A stretch of DNA of 64,000 bases from contig CBDBZX010000002.1 of assembly GCA_965213645.1 (NCBI GenBank), positions 1,798,001 through 1,862,000 of the forward strand. Direction: 5' to 3'. A model generated the notes under the pieces. The model saw only the letters and a program-made list of their open reading frames with translations, was not told the DNA's origin and made no database searches. Of this stretch, positions 31,586-40,443 are shown piece after piece. Both the position numbers and the translations under genes were made by a program. The DNA is from CBDBZX01 sp965213645. GTDB lineage: Bacteria; Deinococcota; Deinococci; Deinococcales; Trueperaceae. How positions within the stretch are numbered: position 1 is the first letter of the stretch; the number at the start of each line of letters is the position of its first letter.

Positions 31586-32725
31586 ATGCTGACCCTCATC
31601 ACTGTCTCGCTACTTGGCCTCTTGGGAGCCCTCATCGGCTCTTTCGCCAACGTCGTGATCTACCGCGTGCCGCGAGGTGAGTCCATTGCCTTCCCCGGCT
31701 CACACTGCCCGAACTGTGCGCGTCCTTTAACCTTCCTAGACCTCGTCCCCATCGCCTCGTGGCTGGCGCTACGCGGGCGCTGTCGGGGTTGTAAAGAGGG
31801 CATCGCTCTACGCTATCCGCTCGTCGAGGCGATAACCGCACTCGGTTTCGTGCTGATTGCGCTGAGATGGCCTATTGACCAATACGGCCTCACCGCCTTC
31901 GTCCTCGCCGCGCTCTACGCCATGCTCGTGATGATGTCGGCCATCGACATTGACGAATACATCCTGCCCGACAGCTTGACGCTCCCCGCCATTGCAGTAG
32001 GACTCTTAGGTAGTTTTTTCTACGCGACGCCGGGCGGCCTGCCGAGTTTTCAAGCGGCGCTCTTCGGCGGCGCACTGGGCGCGGGCATCATCGTGCTCAT
32101 CAACCGACTCGGGGCTCTCGTGTTGCGCCGTTTTACCGACACGAAAGAGCGCTTATGGCCTATCGGTTTGGACCAAGTGAACGTGGCGTTTGTGGGCGGC
32201 GCATTAGGCGGCTGGCTCGTCGGTCTTGCTTTCGCCGCTACCTCTCTAATCGCCAACATAGCCACGCGCCGCACGCTGAGACTTCCCGAACCTCTCGTGT
32301 ACGGACTTTGGGTGCTGGCACTCGGCGCGGGTAGCGCTTACCTCGGCGTCAATTCGCTGAGTGGTAGCCTAGCGGCGGCGGGTTCTATAGCGGTGTTGGG
32401 GGCAGTGTATTGGTGGGGGCTCGAGCTTCTCGGCCATGCACCGGGCGAAGAAGGCGCACTTAACGAAGAGGACGACGAGCCCGTCGCGATGGGCTTTGGC
32501 GATGTGAAGCTCGCGGCGGTTTTAGGCGTGATGCTGGGCTGGCAAAACCTCTTGGTGGCGCTGCTCTTGTCCTTTTTCATTGGGGCAGTCGGCGGGCTGA
32601 TCCTTAAAGCGCTCGGTGGTGGACGGGTGGTTCCGTTTGGGCCGTATTTGGCGGTCGGTGGGCTTGTTGCGCTGTTTTATGGGGACACGCTGGCAGGGTG
32701 GTATTTGGGGATGCTAGGGGCTTAG
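31586..32725 (+). CDS. pilD: Prepilin peptidase / N-methyltransferase (A24)
   Basis: A 379-aa membrane aspartic protease that cleaves and N-methylates type IV pilins. The zinc-binding pairs are CPNC (41-44) and CRGC (66-69). The catalytic Asp motifs are SAIDIDEYILPDS and MGFGDVKLAAVLG. The protein is longer than the usual ~250-290 aa because of an extra membrane/loop section (about 180-290) between the two catalytic Asp motifs. I use the ATG at 31586, since the -10 box lies 7 nt upstream and the family N-terminus starts here; in-frame starts at 31550 (GTG) and 31577 are alternatives. It suggests type IV pili, in keeping with natural transformation in this lineage. Confidence 0.92.
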   Translation: MLTLITVSLLGLLGALIGSFANVVIYRVPRGESIAFPGSHCPNCARPLTFLDLVPIASWLALRGRCRGCKEGIALRYPLVEAITALGFVLIALRWPIDQYGLTAFVLAALYAMLVMMSAIDIDEYILPDSLTLPAIAVGLLGSFFYATPGGLPSFQAALFGGALGAGIIVLINRLGALVLRRFTDTKERLWPIGLDQVNVAFVGGALGGWLVGLAFAATSLIANIATRRTLRLPEPLVYGLWVLALGAGSAYLGVNSLSGSLAAAGSIAVLGAVYWWGLELLGHAPGEEGALNEEDDEPVAMGFGDVKLAAVLGVMLGWQNLLVALLLSFFIGAVGGLILKALGGGRVVPFGPYLAVGGLVALFYGDTLAGWYLGMLGA

Positions 32726-32753
32726 ACCACGATAAACCTCAGCCCTTTCTAAC

Positions 32754-33668
32754 TCACCAAAACTTCTGCACTTTCTCCAAACTATCCTCCAACTCATCCA
32801 ATTCTGGATAAACCAGTGCGTAACGCAAGCCGCGCAATTCCCTAAGAATCGACCAGTCGCGGACGCGCCGCTCGAAGTCTCGCCCCGACTGACCGCCTAA
32901 GCGCTCGAAATACTCCGCAACCATCTCCAAAAATTTGCGTGACACATACATCTGCGGGGCAAAGTCTTGCGCTACATCTCCGACCGCTAGAGATTCGAAA
33001 TCGACGATTCCCACCACTTGACTGAGGGAGTCGTCCAAAATGATGTTTTCACCCCATAAATCTCCGTGAACGAGAGCCATAGGCGGGCGTTCGTCCTCGT
33101 ATTGCGCGAAAGAAAGCCACCAGGCTTGCGCTTTTTTGTAACGAGCCCCTAAATAATGACGCAAAGTGGGACTCGTCGCGTTCCATAGCAAGGCGGGCTC
33201 ATCGCCTCGAGCAGGCACGCTGAGTAACGAGGTGCAACGGTGAAGCTCGAGCAAAAAGGTGGCGAGCGAGAACGCTACCTGTTCTAAATCAACTCGTTCA
33301 GCGAGCGATAAATCAAAAGGTGTCCCAGCAATCCTCCTGTAACCCACCGCGCCGAAGGGAAAGTATTTCGAAGGTGCTAAGTGCCACGTTGGTAGAGGTA
33401 TCTGCAAAGAGATACCCTGCTTCAAGCGAGGCAGCGCACGGACTTCTTTCGCGTGCTGAGTGGCGGCTTCACTGTGTTTAGCGACGCGCAAGAGCATATC
33501 CCCCACCAAGAATACGTAGCTACTAAAGCCGTCCGCAAGAAAAACGGGCTCGCTAAATCTTTTAGACGGTAGCGCGTCCTTCAAGCCAACTCTAACCCTC
33601 TCGGCATCGAGGTTCGCTACAAGATATGAATCCACAATGCTAACTATAATGCTTTCTAAGCGCAGCAC
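32754..33668 (-). CDS. APH-type (aminoglycoside phosphotransferase fold) kinase
   Basis: A 304-aa protein-kinase-like fold. Conserved parts are the ATP-binding LADGFSSYVFLVGDMLLRVAK, the catalytic loop ALVHGDLWGENIILDD (His-Gly-Asp...Asn) and VVGIVDFESLAVGDVAQDFA with the DFE metal motif. The substrate may be a small alcohol or antibiotic; none can be assigned. The frame opens at GTG 33668. A TATAGT box 7 nt before GTG 33635 (IVDSYLVANL) suggests the real start is 33635. Confidence 0.8.
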   Translation of the reverse strand: MLRLESIIVSIVDSYLVANLDAERVRVGLKDALPSKRFSEPVFLADGFSSYVFLVGDMLLRVAKHSEAATQHAKEVRALPRLKQGISLQIPLPTWHLAPSKYFPFGAVGYRRIAGTPFDLSLAERVDLEQVAFSLATFLLELHRCTSLLSVPARGDEPALLWNATSPTLRHYLGARYKKAQAWWLSFAQYEDERPPMALVHGDLWGENIILDDSLSQVVGIVDFESLAVGDVAQDFAPQMYVSRKFLEMVAEYFERLGGQSGRDFERRVRDWSILRELRGLRYALVYPELDELEDSLEKVQKFW

Positions 33669-33751
33669 CCTCTTCTGAATGAAGGGTCAAAACAGAGACG
33701 ATGCTTGATTTATACACCTTTTTGCATATACTATCGGTTTCTTGGGGCTCC

Positions 33752-33830
33752 AAGCAGGTATCATCCGTATATTAAGAGAAGCGTTGGCTTCGCGCACACG
33801 TTGAGGGATGATGTTTGCGAAAACATAATG
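33752..33830 (+). repeat. Dispersed hairpin element, copy E (degenerate)
   Basis: GCAGGTATCATCC (33754-33766) and the opposing GGGATGATGTTTGCG (about 33806-33820) form the stem of the family, with a shortened, GC-palindromic middle (GCGTTGGCTTCGCGC). It sits in the leader region just before argF. Confidence 0.6.
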
Positions 33831-33861
33831 ATATTGATGTACTGAGCCGGAAGGAACTTCA

Positions 33862-34812
33862 ATGACGACAACCGCCGACGTACCTACCGTCGAAAGCCTT
33901 AAAGGGCGCGACCTCCTCTCCCTCGCTGACCTCTCCAAAGAGGAATTCGAAGGGCTCTTAGAGAGCGCCCACATCATGAAAAACAACTTCAAGCGGGGCG
34001 AAAAGCCTCTCTACTTGCAGGGCAAAACCATCGCCATGATCTTCGAAAAACAGTCTTTACGCACCCGCTCAACGTTCGACATCGCTATGTATCAACTCGG
34101 CGGACACTCCGTCTTGTTGAGCCAAAACTACATCGGCTGGGGCGTGCGCGAAACCATCAAGGATGTGGCGCACAACTTGGAACGATGGGTAGAGGGCATC
34201 ATGGCGCGAACCTACGGACACGGCACGCTCGTCGAATTGGCCCGCCACGCGCACGTGCCGATTATCAACGGACTTTCTGACCTCGTGCATCCGTGCCAAC
34301 TCACAGCGGATTACCTCACGCTGAAAGAGGAGTTTGGCGAGTTAGAGGGCGTCAAAGTCTGCTTCGTCGGGGACGGCAACAACGTCGCCAACTCGCACCT
34401 GTACGCAGCGATGCACGCGGGAACCTCGCTCACGGTTGTGTGCCCGGAAGGGTTCGACCCAGATCAGCGCGTGTTGGTACAGGCGCAGGCGAGCGGCGCG
34501 GACGTGACAGTAGCGAGAGACCCGAGAGAAGCGGCGAGAGGTGCCGATGTCCTCTATACCGACGTGTGGATTTCGATGGGCCAAGAGGAGGAGACCGAGC
34601 GGCGCAGGCAAGCCTTTGCGGGCTACACGGTAACGCCCGAGTGGTTCGAAGACCTCTCCGAGCGAGGTATTTTCATGCACGATTTACCCGCGCATTACGG
34701 CGAGGAGTGCACCGAAGACGCGGTGTACCACGAGCGCAGCCGCGTCTTCGACCAAGCCGAGAACCGTTTGCACGCCCACAAAGCGATTCTCTTTCAGCTT
34801 CTCAGGGATTAG
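33862..34812 (+). CDS. argF: Ornithine carbamoyltransferase (variant active site)
   Basis: A 316-aa transcarbamoylase, first gene of argF-argC-argJ. The carbamoyl-phosphate loop is SLRTR (65-69). HPCQLTAD is at 143-150, and the DVWISMG ornithine-side motif at 234-240. The usual HCLPAHYGEE reads HDLPAHYGEE: Asp274 replaces the conserved Cys that contacts ornithine. The codon is a clear GAT. A Thermus-like C-terminus (RSRVFDQAENRLHAHKA) supports the lineage. GGAAGGAA SD precedes the ATG. Citrulline synthesis is the expected role; the change could alter substrate choice. Confidence 0.9.
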   Translation: MTTTADVPTVESLKGRDLLSLADLSKEEFEGLLESAHIMKNNFKRGEKPLYLQGKTIAMIFEKQSLRTRSTFDIAMYQLGGHSVLLSQNYIGWGVRETIKDVAHNLERWVEGIMARTYGHGTLVELARHAHVPIINGLSDLVHPCQLTADYLTLKEEFGELEGVKVCFVGDGNNVANSHLYAAMHAGTSLTVVCPEGFDPDQRVLVQAQASGADVTVARDPREAARGADVLYTDVWISMGQEEETERRRQAFAGYTVTPEWFEDLSERGIFMHDLPAHYGEECTEDAVYHERSRVFDQAENRLHAHKAILFQLLRD

Positions 34813-34814
34813 GC

Positions 34815-35906
34815 GTGACAGATTCTCACTCAGGTTCTAAAGTTAGCGTCGGCATCTTAGGGGCGAGTGGTTACGGCGGGGCGGGGCTCTTACGACGTTT
34901 GGCGGTTCATCCGCATGTAGAAGTGGTAGGGGTGGCCTCGAGGCAGTTCCACCACCAACCCGTAAGCACCTGTTGGCCGCAACTCGTCGGACATTTTTCT
35001 GACTTAGAATTTCAAGACGACGACACCGTCATCCAAAGCTGCGAGGTTCTCTTCTGCGCCACCCCGCACGGCGCAACCGCACCCTTGGTCAAAAAGGCGT
35101 TGGACGCAGGCTGCAAGGTAGTGGACCTCTCCGCCGACTTTCGCTTGCCGCCAGAGGACTACGCCCATTGGTACGGCCAGCATCCGCACCCCGAGCTTTA
35201 CGAAAGAGCTATTTATGGGTTAGTCGAACTCCACCGCGAGGAGTTAAAGGGAGCTGAACTTATCGCCAATCCGGGGTGTAACGCTACGGCTGCAATTCTG
35301 GCGCTCGCCCCCCTCGCCGCACACGGACTTTTAGGGCGAGACACCGTTATCAGCAACGCTTCAGGTGTGTCGGGGGCGGGGCGCAGTCCGGGTTTGGGGC
35401 TGCACTATCCCGAACTGAACGAGAACATGAAGCCCTACAAGGTTGCAGGCACGCACCGCCACATCGCCGAAATCGAAGGGACCCTGGGACGAGCGCAGCA
35501 TATGGGAAGGCAGCTTAAAACGCACGAGGCATTCGACAAACCTATCGTCACGTTTTCGCCTCACCTCGTCCCGATGACGCGGGGGATTTTGGCGACCTGT
35601 CACTCGAGACCCGAAGAGACCGAAAGACCGCTTAGTGACGAGAGCTTGCTAGGGCTTTACCAAGACTTTTACCAGGGCGAGCCGCTCATCAGCGTGCAGG
35701 AAGACTTACCGCAGACGAAAGCAGTGTATGGCAGTGACAGGTGCATAGTCAGCGTGAGGTTTGATGCGCGGAGCGGACATATCGTGGCGATGGCAGTAAT
35801 CGACAACTTGGGCAAAGGTGCAGCGGGACAAGCCGTGCACAACTTCAACTTGATGCTGGGCTTTGAGGAAACGCTCGGACTTTTTACGCAAGGGGTGTGG
35901 CCGTGA
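34815..35906 (+). CDS. argC: N-acetyl-gamma-glutamyl-phosphate reductase
   Basis: A 363-aa NADPH reductase, third step of arginine synthesis. The Rossmann motif is VGILGASGYGGAGLLRRL. The catalytic Cys is in ANPGCNATAAILAL. GTHRHIAEIE and the SPHLVPMTRGILAT segment are present. GTG at 34815 starts 3 nt after the argF stop; a much longer open frame extends upstream but reads argF out of frame. The TGA stop overlaps the argJ GTG. Confidence 0.96.
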   Translation: MTDSHSGSKVSVGILGASGYGGAGLLRRLAVHPHVEVVGVASRQFHHQPVSTCWPQLVGHFSDLEFQDDDTVIQSCEVLFCATPHGATAPLVKKALDAGCKVVDLSADFRLPPEDYAHWYGQHPHPELYERAIYGLVELHREELKGAELIANPGCNATAAILALAPLAAHGLLGRDTVISNASGVSGAGRSPGLGLHYPELNENMKPYKVAGTHRHIAEIEGTLGRAQHMGRQLKTHEAFDKPIVTFSPHLVPMTRGILATCHSRPEETERPLSDESLLGLYQDFYQGEPLISVQEDLPQTKAVYGSDRCIVSVRFDARSGHIVAMAVIDNLGKGAAGQAVHNFNLMLGFEETLGLFTQGVWP

Positions 35907-37051
35907 GCCACGCAGTTATAATGCCCAAAGGGTTTCGCGGGGCGGGCGTCGCGGCGGGCATCAAGGCGTCGGGGAAGCCCGACTTGGCGCTGATTTTTGG
36001 AGAAGTCGCGCTCAGTTGGGCGTTAACGTCCACCACGAACACGCTCAAAGCGCCCTTTGTTCACCGCAATCGTCAGCTCTACGAAGTGGCGCAAGAGGTT
36101 CGCGCGGTTGCGATTAACAGCGGTAACGCCAACTGCGCGGCGCAAGGGGATAGGGCGGCGAATGAGGCGTTTGTGAAGGCTGTAGCAAAGAAACTAGGGT
36201 TTTTACCTGAAGAGGTTTTGACCGCCAGCACGGGCATCATCGGTCATACGCTCCCTGTAGAAAAAATCGAGGCCGCACTTCCAAACTTAGACCTGTCTGA
36301 AGAGGTCTCCCCTATCGCTGAAGCGATTCTCACGACAGATTTAGTCTCAAAAGTTGCTGAAGTTGAACTCGAGGGCGGCGCAAAAGTCATCGGCATCGCC
36401 AAAGGCTCCGGCATGATTCACCCGAACATGGCGACGATGCTCGCCTTTGTGCTGAGCGACGCGCTAGTGCCTCAAGAGGTGTTGCGCGAGATGTGGCCCG
36501 AAGTCGTGAATCAAAGCTTCAACCAGGTGACGGTGGACGGGGACACTTCGCCGAACGACACGGCGGTGGTGTGCTCGAGCCAGCAAACCCCAGCCGACGA
36601 AGAAGAGGTTAAAAAGGCGCTGTTAGAGGTCTGTCAGGATTTGGCGAAACAGATTGCCAAAGACGGCGAAGGGGCAACCAAGCTCATTACCGTTCAAATC
36701 ACAGGTGCAAAAGATGAAGCGGAGGCGCGGCGAGCAGCGCGGGCGGTGGTGCTGAGCCCCTTAGTCAAGGCAGCGGCGCACGGCAACGACCCGAATTGGG
36801 GGCGTATTCTTAGCTCAATCGGGGCGACGGGGGTGGCGCTCGAGCTTTCTAACCTCTCCATTCGTTTGCAAGGTGAAGAGGTTTATTGCGGGACGGCGTT
36901 AGCCTTTAGTGCGGAAGAGGTCTCTCGCAAAATGGACGCCCCTGACCTCTCCATTGAGGTCAACCTCGGTGTGGGGACAGCGACGGGCACGGCGTGGGGT
37001 TGCGACCTCTCGGCGGATTATGTGCGGATTAACGCGGATTATCATACGTGA
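35903..37051 (+). CDS. argJ: Glutamate N-acetyltransferase / amino-acid acetyltransferase ArgJ
   Basis: ArgJ (382 aa) recycles the acetyl group from N-acetylornithine to glutamate. The self-cleavage site lies in KGSGMIHPNMATMLAF (Thr). VAINSGNANCAAQG and the C-terminal HGNDPNWGRIL are family landmarks. I use GTG 35903 (overlap GTGA with argC); GTG 35897 is possible. The 3' end overlaps the convergent ABC-F gene by 10 bp. Seven copies of AAGAGGT lie in this one gene. Confidence 0.96.
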   Translation: MSHAVIMPKGFRGAGVAAGIKASGKPDLALIFGEVALSWALTSTTNTLKAPFVHRNRQLYEVAQEVRAVAINSGNANCAAQGDRAANEAFVKAVAKKLGFLPEEVLTASTGIIGHTLPVEKIEAALPNLDLSEEVSPIAEAILTTDLVSKVAEVELEGGAKVIGIAKGSGMIHPNMATMLAFVLSDALVPQEVLREMWPEVVNQSFNQVTVDGDTSPNDTAVVCSSQQTPADEEEVKKALLEVCQDLAKQIAKDGEGATKLITVQITGAKDEAEARRAARAVVLSPLVKAAAHGNDPNWGRILSSIGATGVALELSNLSIRLQGEEVYCGTALAFSAEEVSRKMDAPDLSIEVNLGVGTATGTAWGCDLSADYVRINADYHT

Positions 37052-38601
37052 TGACTCGCTACCTCAACAGTTCGTTCGGCAATTCGTTCTAAGAGGTATC
37101 TATCGTGACTCACGAGTATAATTGTGCCGGGAAAGTCTGCTAGGGCGGCCTCGAGCATCTCGATGCTGACGTAATCCAGGTGCGTCGTCGGCTCGTCCAA
37201 CACGAGCACGTTGGGGCGTTTCAGTATCATTTCCACGAGGCGCACCTTGCGCTTTTGCCCCTCGCTGAGCGCTCCTAACGGCGCGGCAAAACGGTCTCCT
37301 TTGATGCCGAGTGCGCCCAGCAGGATGCGGGCTTCGCCCTGTTGAGATTGAGTGAACCGCTCAACAAGAGGTTGAGCATCAAAGGCGTCGTTCCAGCGTT
37401 GCGGCAGATAACCGACAACAGCGCGGGCGTCCCAGTGCACCTCAGCCGCGCTATCCGTGTTCAAACCGAGAAGCGTGCTGAGTAGCGTCGTCTTGCCCGA
37501 GCCGTTGCGCCCTCCAATGGCAACGCGCTCACCCCAGGTGATCAAGAGGTCGAGGTTGGTCACTCGAGCACTCAGACACACGCCACGGGGCACGTCAGGC
37601 TCCGCAAACGCGACGCTGTAGCGCTTCTCCACCCAGGGTCTCTCTCGCTCCAACGTTTCAGCCCGTTCACGAAATCGCGCTTTGGCCTGAATACCGCGCT
37701 TGGTGAGCCTAGCGGCGCGTGCGCCAATAAAGCCTTTGTCCATCGCCCCGGATTTTTCCTTCTCCTTTCGTGCGCCCCACACTTTATAGGTGCGCTCCTG
37801 CTCTCTAAGCTGCGCGACCTCTCGCTTTAAGGTCTGGCTCTTGCGCACCTGCTCTTTGTAGCGCACCTCTTTGGTATGGCGGAAGCTCGAGTAAGACCCG
37901 CTGTAGCGCGTCAACGCGCCGCGCTCCAACTCCCACACCACCGTCACGATGTTGTCCAAAAACTGCCGGTCGTGGGAGACGATGAGACAGGCTGCTGAGG
38001 TTTGGCGGAGGTGGGCCTCGAGGTAACGCACCCCGCGCTCATCCAGGTAGTTCGTCGGCTCGTCTAAGAGGTAGAGCGCCTGTGGACGTGCAAAGGCAGC
38101 AACAAGGCGCAAAAGTCGCCGCTCGCCGCCGGAGAGGGTGGAGAGAGGTCGCGCCAGTATTTCAGGTGAACTATGTAAAGAGGTCAGTTCAGCTTCTAAG
38201 CGCTGCTGCACCTCATAGCCACCACGCTCAGCAAAGAGGTTGAGCGCATTCGCATAGCGCAAGGGGTCGAGAACGCCTTTTTGCTCCATGACTCTGAGGT
38301 CTAACCAGAGCGGTCCAAGGTCGGGAAAGCTCGCCATGAGCGCGTCTAGTGCGCTTCCCTCACCACTCAATATGTCTTCTTGACGGAGCGTGTAGGGCGC
38401 AGCGTGGCGGATGATGTGGCCCTCTAAAGGTTTTATATCCCCCTCTAAGAGGTTGAGCAGCGTCGTCTTACCTGCGCCGTTCGTACCTAAAAGCGCAACT
38501 TTATCGGCGGCGTAGAGGGAAAACGAGAGGTTTTGAAAGAGCGGGTCGCGTTGTTCAGGGTAGCGGTAGGTCAATCCTTCCGCTTGAAGCGCAAGTGACA
38601 T
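37042..38601 (-). CDS. ABC-F family ATPase
   Basis: A 519-aa soluble protein with two ABC domains and no membrane segments. Domain 1: Walker A GTNGAGKTT, signature LSGGERR, Walker B LYLLDEPTNYLD. Domain 2: Walker A GRNGSGKTT, a variant signature LSEGQKRKV, and VLVLDEPTTHLD. The inter-domain linker (about 240-320) is Lys/Arg-rich and coiled, as in ribosome-associated ABC-F factors. It may protect the ribosome from antibiotics or help translation. A TATACT box (38704-38709) gives a leader of about 95 nt that holds a hairpin and a 3-codon ORF. Confidence 0.92.
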   Translation of the reverse strand: MSLALQAEGLTYRYPEQRDPLFQNLSFSLYAADKVALLGTNGAGKTTLLNLLEGDIKPLEGHIIRHAAPYTLRQEDILSGEGSALDALMASFPDLGPLWLDLRVMEQKGVLDPLRYANALNLFAERGGYEVQQRLEAELTSLHSSPEILARPLSTLSGGERRLLRLVAAFARPQALYLLDEPTNYLDERGVRYLEAHLRQTSAACLIVSHDRQFLDNIVTVVWELERGALTRYSGSYSSFRHTKEVRYKEQVRKSQTLKREVAQLREQERTYKVWGARKEKEKSGAMDKGFIGARAARLTKRGIQAKARFRERAETLERERPWVEKRYSVAFAEPDVPRGVCLSARVTNLDLLITWGERVAIGGRNGSGKTTLLSTLLGLNTDSAAEVHWDARAVVGYLPQRWNDAFDAQPLVERFTQSQQGEARILLGALGIKGDRFAAPLGALSEGQKRKVRLVEMILKRPNVLVLDEPTTHLDYVSIEMLEAALADFPGTIILVSHDRYLLERIAERTVEVASHHV

Positions 38602-38758
38602 AAAAACACCTTTCCAAAGGAGAATGCGCGTACCGAAGCACGCAGCTACTGTCGATTGGGAAAAGTGTTAGTCGCGCATAGAACGCCGAAGTTCGGCAAG
38701 GCGAGTATAGCAGATATGAAAGGGTAGATTTAAGGAACGTCTGGCGCTATCCTAAAGC

Positions 38759-39010
38759 GTGAACAAACATGCGCCCGTTACCGAGTTCTCCGTCAGCATC
38801 CCTGCTGAGCTAGCCCACTTTTTAGAGAGGTATCAGCAGACACATGATGTGAGCCGAAGCGACGCCGTAGCGAGAGGCTTGCAAAAACTCAGAGACGCGG
38901 AGTTCGCCGAGGTGTACAAGGCCCACGCAGAGGAATGGGCGCGTGACCCTGCTCGAGACTTTTGGGACACAGCAGCCATTGATGACGGTTTAGATGACGC
39001 AGACGCTTGA
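38759..39010 (+). CDS. Ribbon-helix-helix antitoxin-like protein
   Basis: An 83-aa protein. The N-terminal TEFSVSIPAELAHFLERYQQTHDVSRSDAVARGLQ fits an RHH (CopG/ParD-like) DNA-binding fold. The C-terminus is acidic (DDGLDDADA), as in antitoxins that wrap a toxin. No toxin gene follows; the next gene is a convergent cupin. GTG start with TATCCT 5 nt upstream. Could be a solitary regulator or a relic of a toxin-antitoxin pair. Confidence 0.75.
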   Translation: MNKHAPVTEFSVSIPAELAHFLERYQQTHDVSRSDAVARGLQKLRDAEFAEVYKAHAEEWARDPARDFWDTAAIDDGLDDADA

Positions 39011-39034
39011 CCTTTGGTGTCTCCAAGCGCTCAA

Positions 39035-39352
39035 TCAATATTCAGGCGGCGCGTAAATGTTAATCGTTTGCAGAGGTTCGTCGCTCGAGTTCGTAATCTC
39101 ATGCGTTTCGCCCGCCTCGATGAGCAACAAACTGCCCGCCGAGAGGTCCACCCTCTCCCCTGCTACAACCGCTTCACCTGCGCCGGAAATCACGTAGAGC
39201 CACTGGTCGCTTTCAGCGTGCTTGTTGTTCGGCCCGCCCGTCGTCTGACCTGAGGTGAGCGTCATCGCGGCGACCTGCGAGCGGCTCGTTTCGGCGATGA
39301 CGTTGAAAGATTGACCACTGCCGTCAAGTTGCATCTGGATGTGTTTCACCAT
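39035..39352 (-). CDS. Small cupin-domain protein
   Basis: A 105-aa single cupin barrel. Motif 1 is HAESDQWLYVISGAGEAVV (G(x)5HxH(x)3,4E type, here with HxExD), and motif 2 is LLLIEAGETHEITNSSDEP. A GGGGGAC SD precedes the ATG. Small cupins bind metal and can be isomerases, dioxygenases or sensors; no specific function can be given. Confidence 0.88.
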   Translation of the reverse strand: MVKHIQMQLDGSGQSFNVIAETSRSQVAAMTLTSGQTTGGPNNKHAESDQWLYVISGAGEAVVAGERVDLSAGSLLLIEAGETHEITNSSDEPLQTINIYAPPEY

Positions 39353-39425
39353 GTCCCCCTAAACTATCCAAATGTACGACACGGTTGCCGAGTCAAACTG
39401 TGCGGTAATGCTAACCTTCTCGCTC

Positions 39426-40379
39426 TCAAGCGGCCCGCACGGTCCGAAAGCCCATGTGCCCCGTCGTGCTGTCCGGCGTGTTGCTCGTTCTCGCGGCGAC
39501 CCTGTAGCGGTTGCAGTACGAGGCGTGACAGAGGTAGGAGCCGCCCTTGATGACTTTCGCCTGACCTTGTTCCGGTCCTCGAGGATTGAAGTGTGATTCC
39601 TCTTCATGTGACGTACCCCACCAATCGCCACACCACTCCCAGGTGTTGCCCGTCATGTTGTAGAGCCCGTAGCCGTTCGGCTCAAAGGTATCTACGGGCG
39701 CGGTGCCTAAAAAGCCATCTTTGGCCGTGTTCTTGCTCGGAAAGGTCCCTTGCCAGATATTGCAACGGTGCTTTTTGTTGGGGACTAAGCGGTCTCCCCA
39801 GGGGTACATATTCTGCTCTAAGCCACCCCTGGCCGCATACTCCCACTCCGCTTCCGTCGGCAAACGCTTGCCCGCCCAACGCGCATAAGCTGAAGCGTCG
39901 TTCCAAGAGACGTGCACAGCGGGATGATTTAGGCGCTCCGCAATAGATGACTGTGGTCCTTCGGGACAGCGCCAATACGCGCCGAAAACCTGTCGCCACC
40001 AGGGAGCCTCAGCGACGCTTTTTGTCGGCGAGAAATTGTCCGGTAAGAACTGATAAAAGACAAACGACCAGCCAAAACGCTCAGCCTCGCTCACATAATC
40101 CGTCGCGTCTACAAAGGTCTGAAACTGCGCGTTCGTCACGGCGAAGGGGTCGATCCAAAAGGGCGAGAGCGTCACCTCGCGCACCGGGCCTTCGCCGTCA
40201 GCGGGGAAGGTCGGCTCGTCCGTGCCCATGAGGAAAGTACTGCCTTCTAGGTAAACCATCCCCTCCACTGAACTATTTTCGCTCGAGTGAGAAGTCAAAT
40301 CGGTTGGAACTTCATTCGAAGGGCTCGAAGAACCACGCGAAGGACCGCAGCACGCGCCCGTTTTAGAGCCTTCTGTCAT
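39426..40379 (-). CDS. Formylglycine-generating enzyme (SUMF1/FGE family)
   Basis: A 317-aa FGE-sulfatase-domain protein. The fold is complete: MVYLEGSTFLMGTDEP, HPAVHVSWNDASAYARWAGKRLPTEAEWEYAARGG, GLYNMTGNTWEWCGDWW and the C-terminal GGSYLCHASYCNRYR. Cys284 and Cys289 match the two copper-binding catalytic cysteines, so it should be an active oxidase that turns a Cys in CxPxR sulfatase motifs into formylglycine. The N-terminus has a GACCGP motif and a Ser-rich linker. No sulfatase is seen in the window. A TAAGGT box lies 6 nt before the ATG. Confidence 0.92.
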   Translation of the reverse strand: MTEGSKTGACCGPSRGSSSPSNEVPTDLTSHSSENSSVEGMVYLEGSTFLMGTDEPTFPADGEGPVREVTLSPFWIDPFAVTNAQFQTFVDATDYVSEAERFGWSFVFYQFLPDNFSPTKSVAEAPWWRQVFGAYWRCPEGPQSSIAERLNHPAVHVSWNDASAYARWAGKRLPTEAEWEYAARGGLEQNMYPWGDRLVPNKKHRCNIWQGTFPSKNTAKDGFLGTAPVDTFEPNGYGLYNMTGNTWEWCGDWWGTSHEEESHFNPRGPEQGQAKVIKGGSYLCHASYCNRYRVAARTSNTPDSTTGHMGFRTVRAA

Positions 40380-40443
40380 AGAATTACCTTATCGCAAAGT
40401 GCGCATTAGAAGAGGTAAGACAGATGTTAGATTAGGCTCAACT

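Noticed and set aside
34293..34814. A 174-codon upstream extension of argC in frame.
   Set aside because: It overlaps all of the 3' half of argF in another frame, has Arg-rich non-family sequence, and argC homology starts only at GTG 34815.
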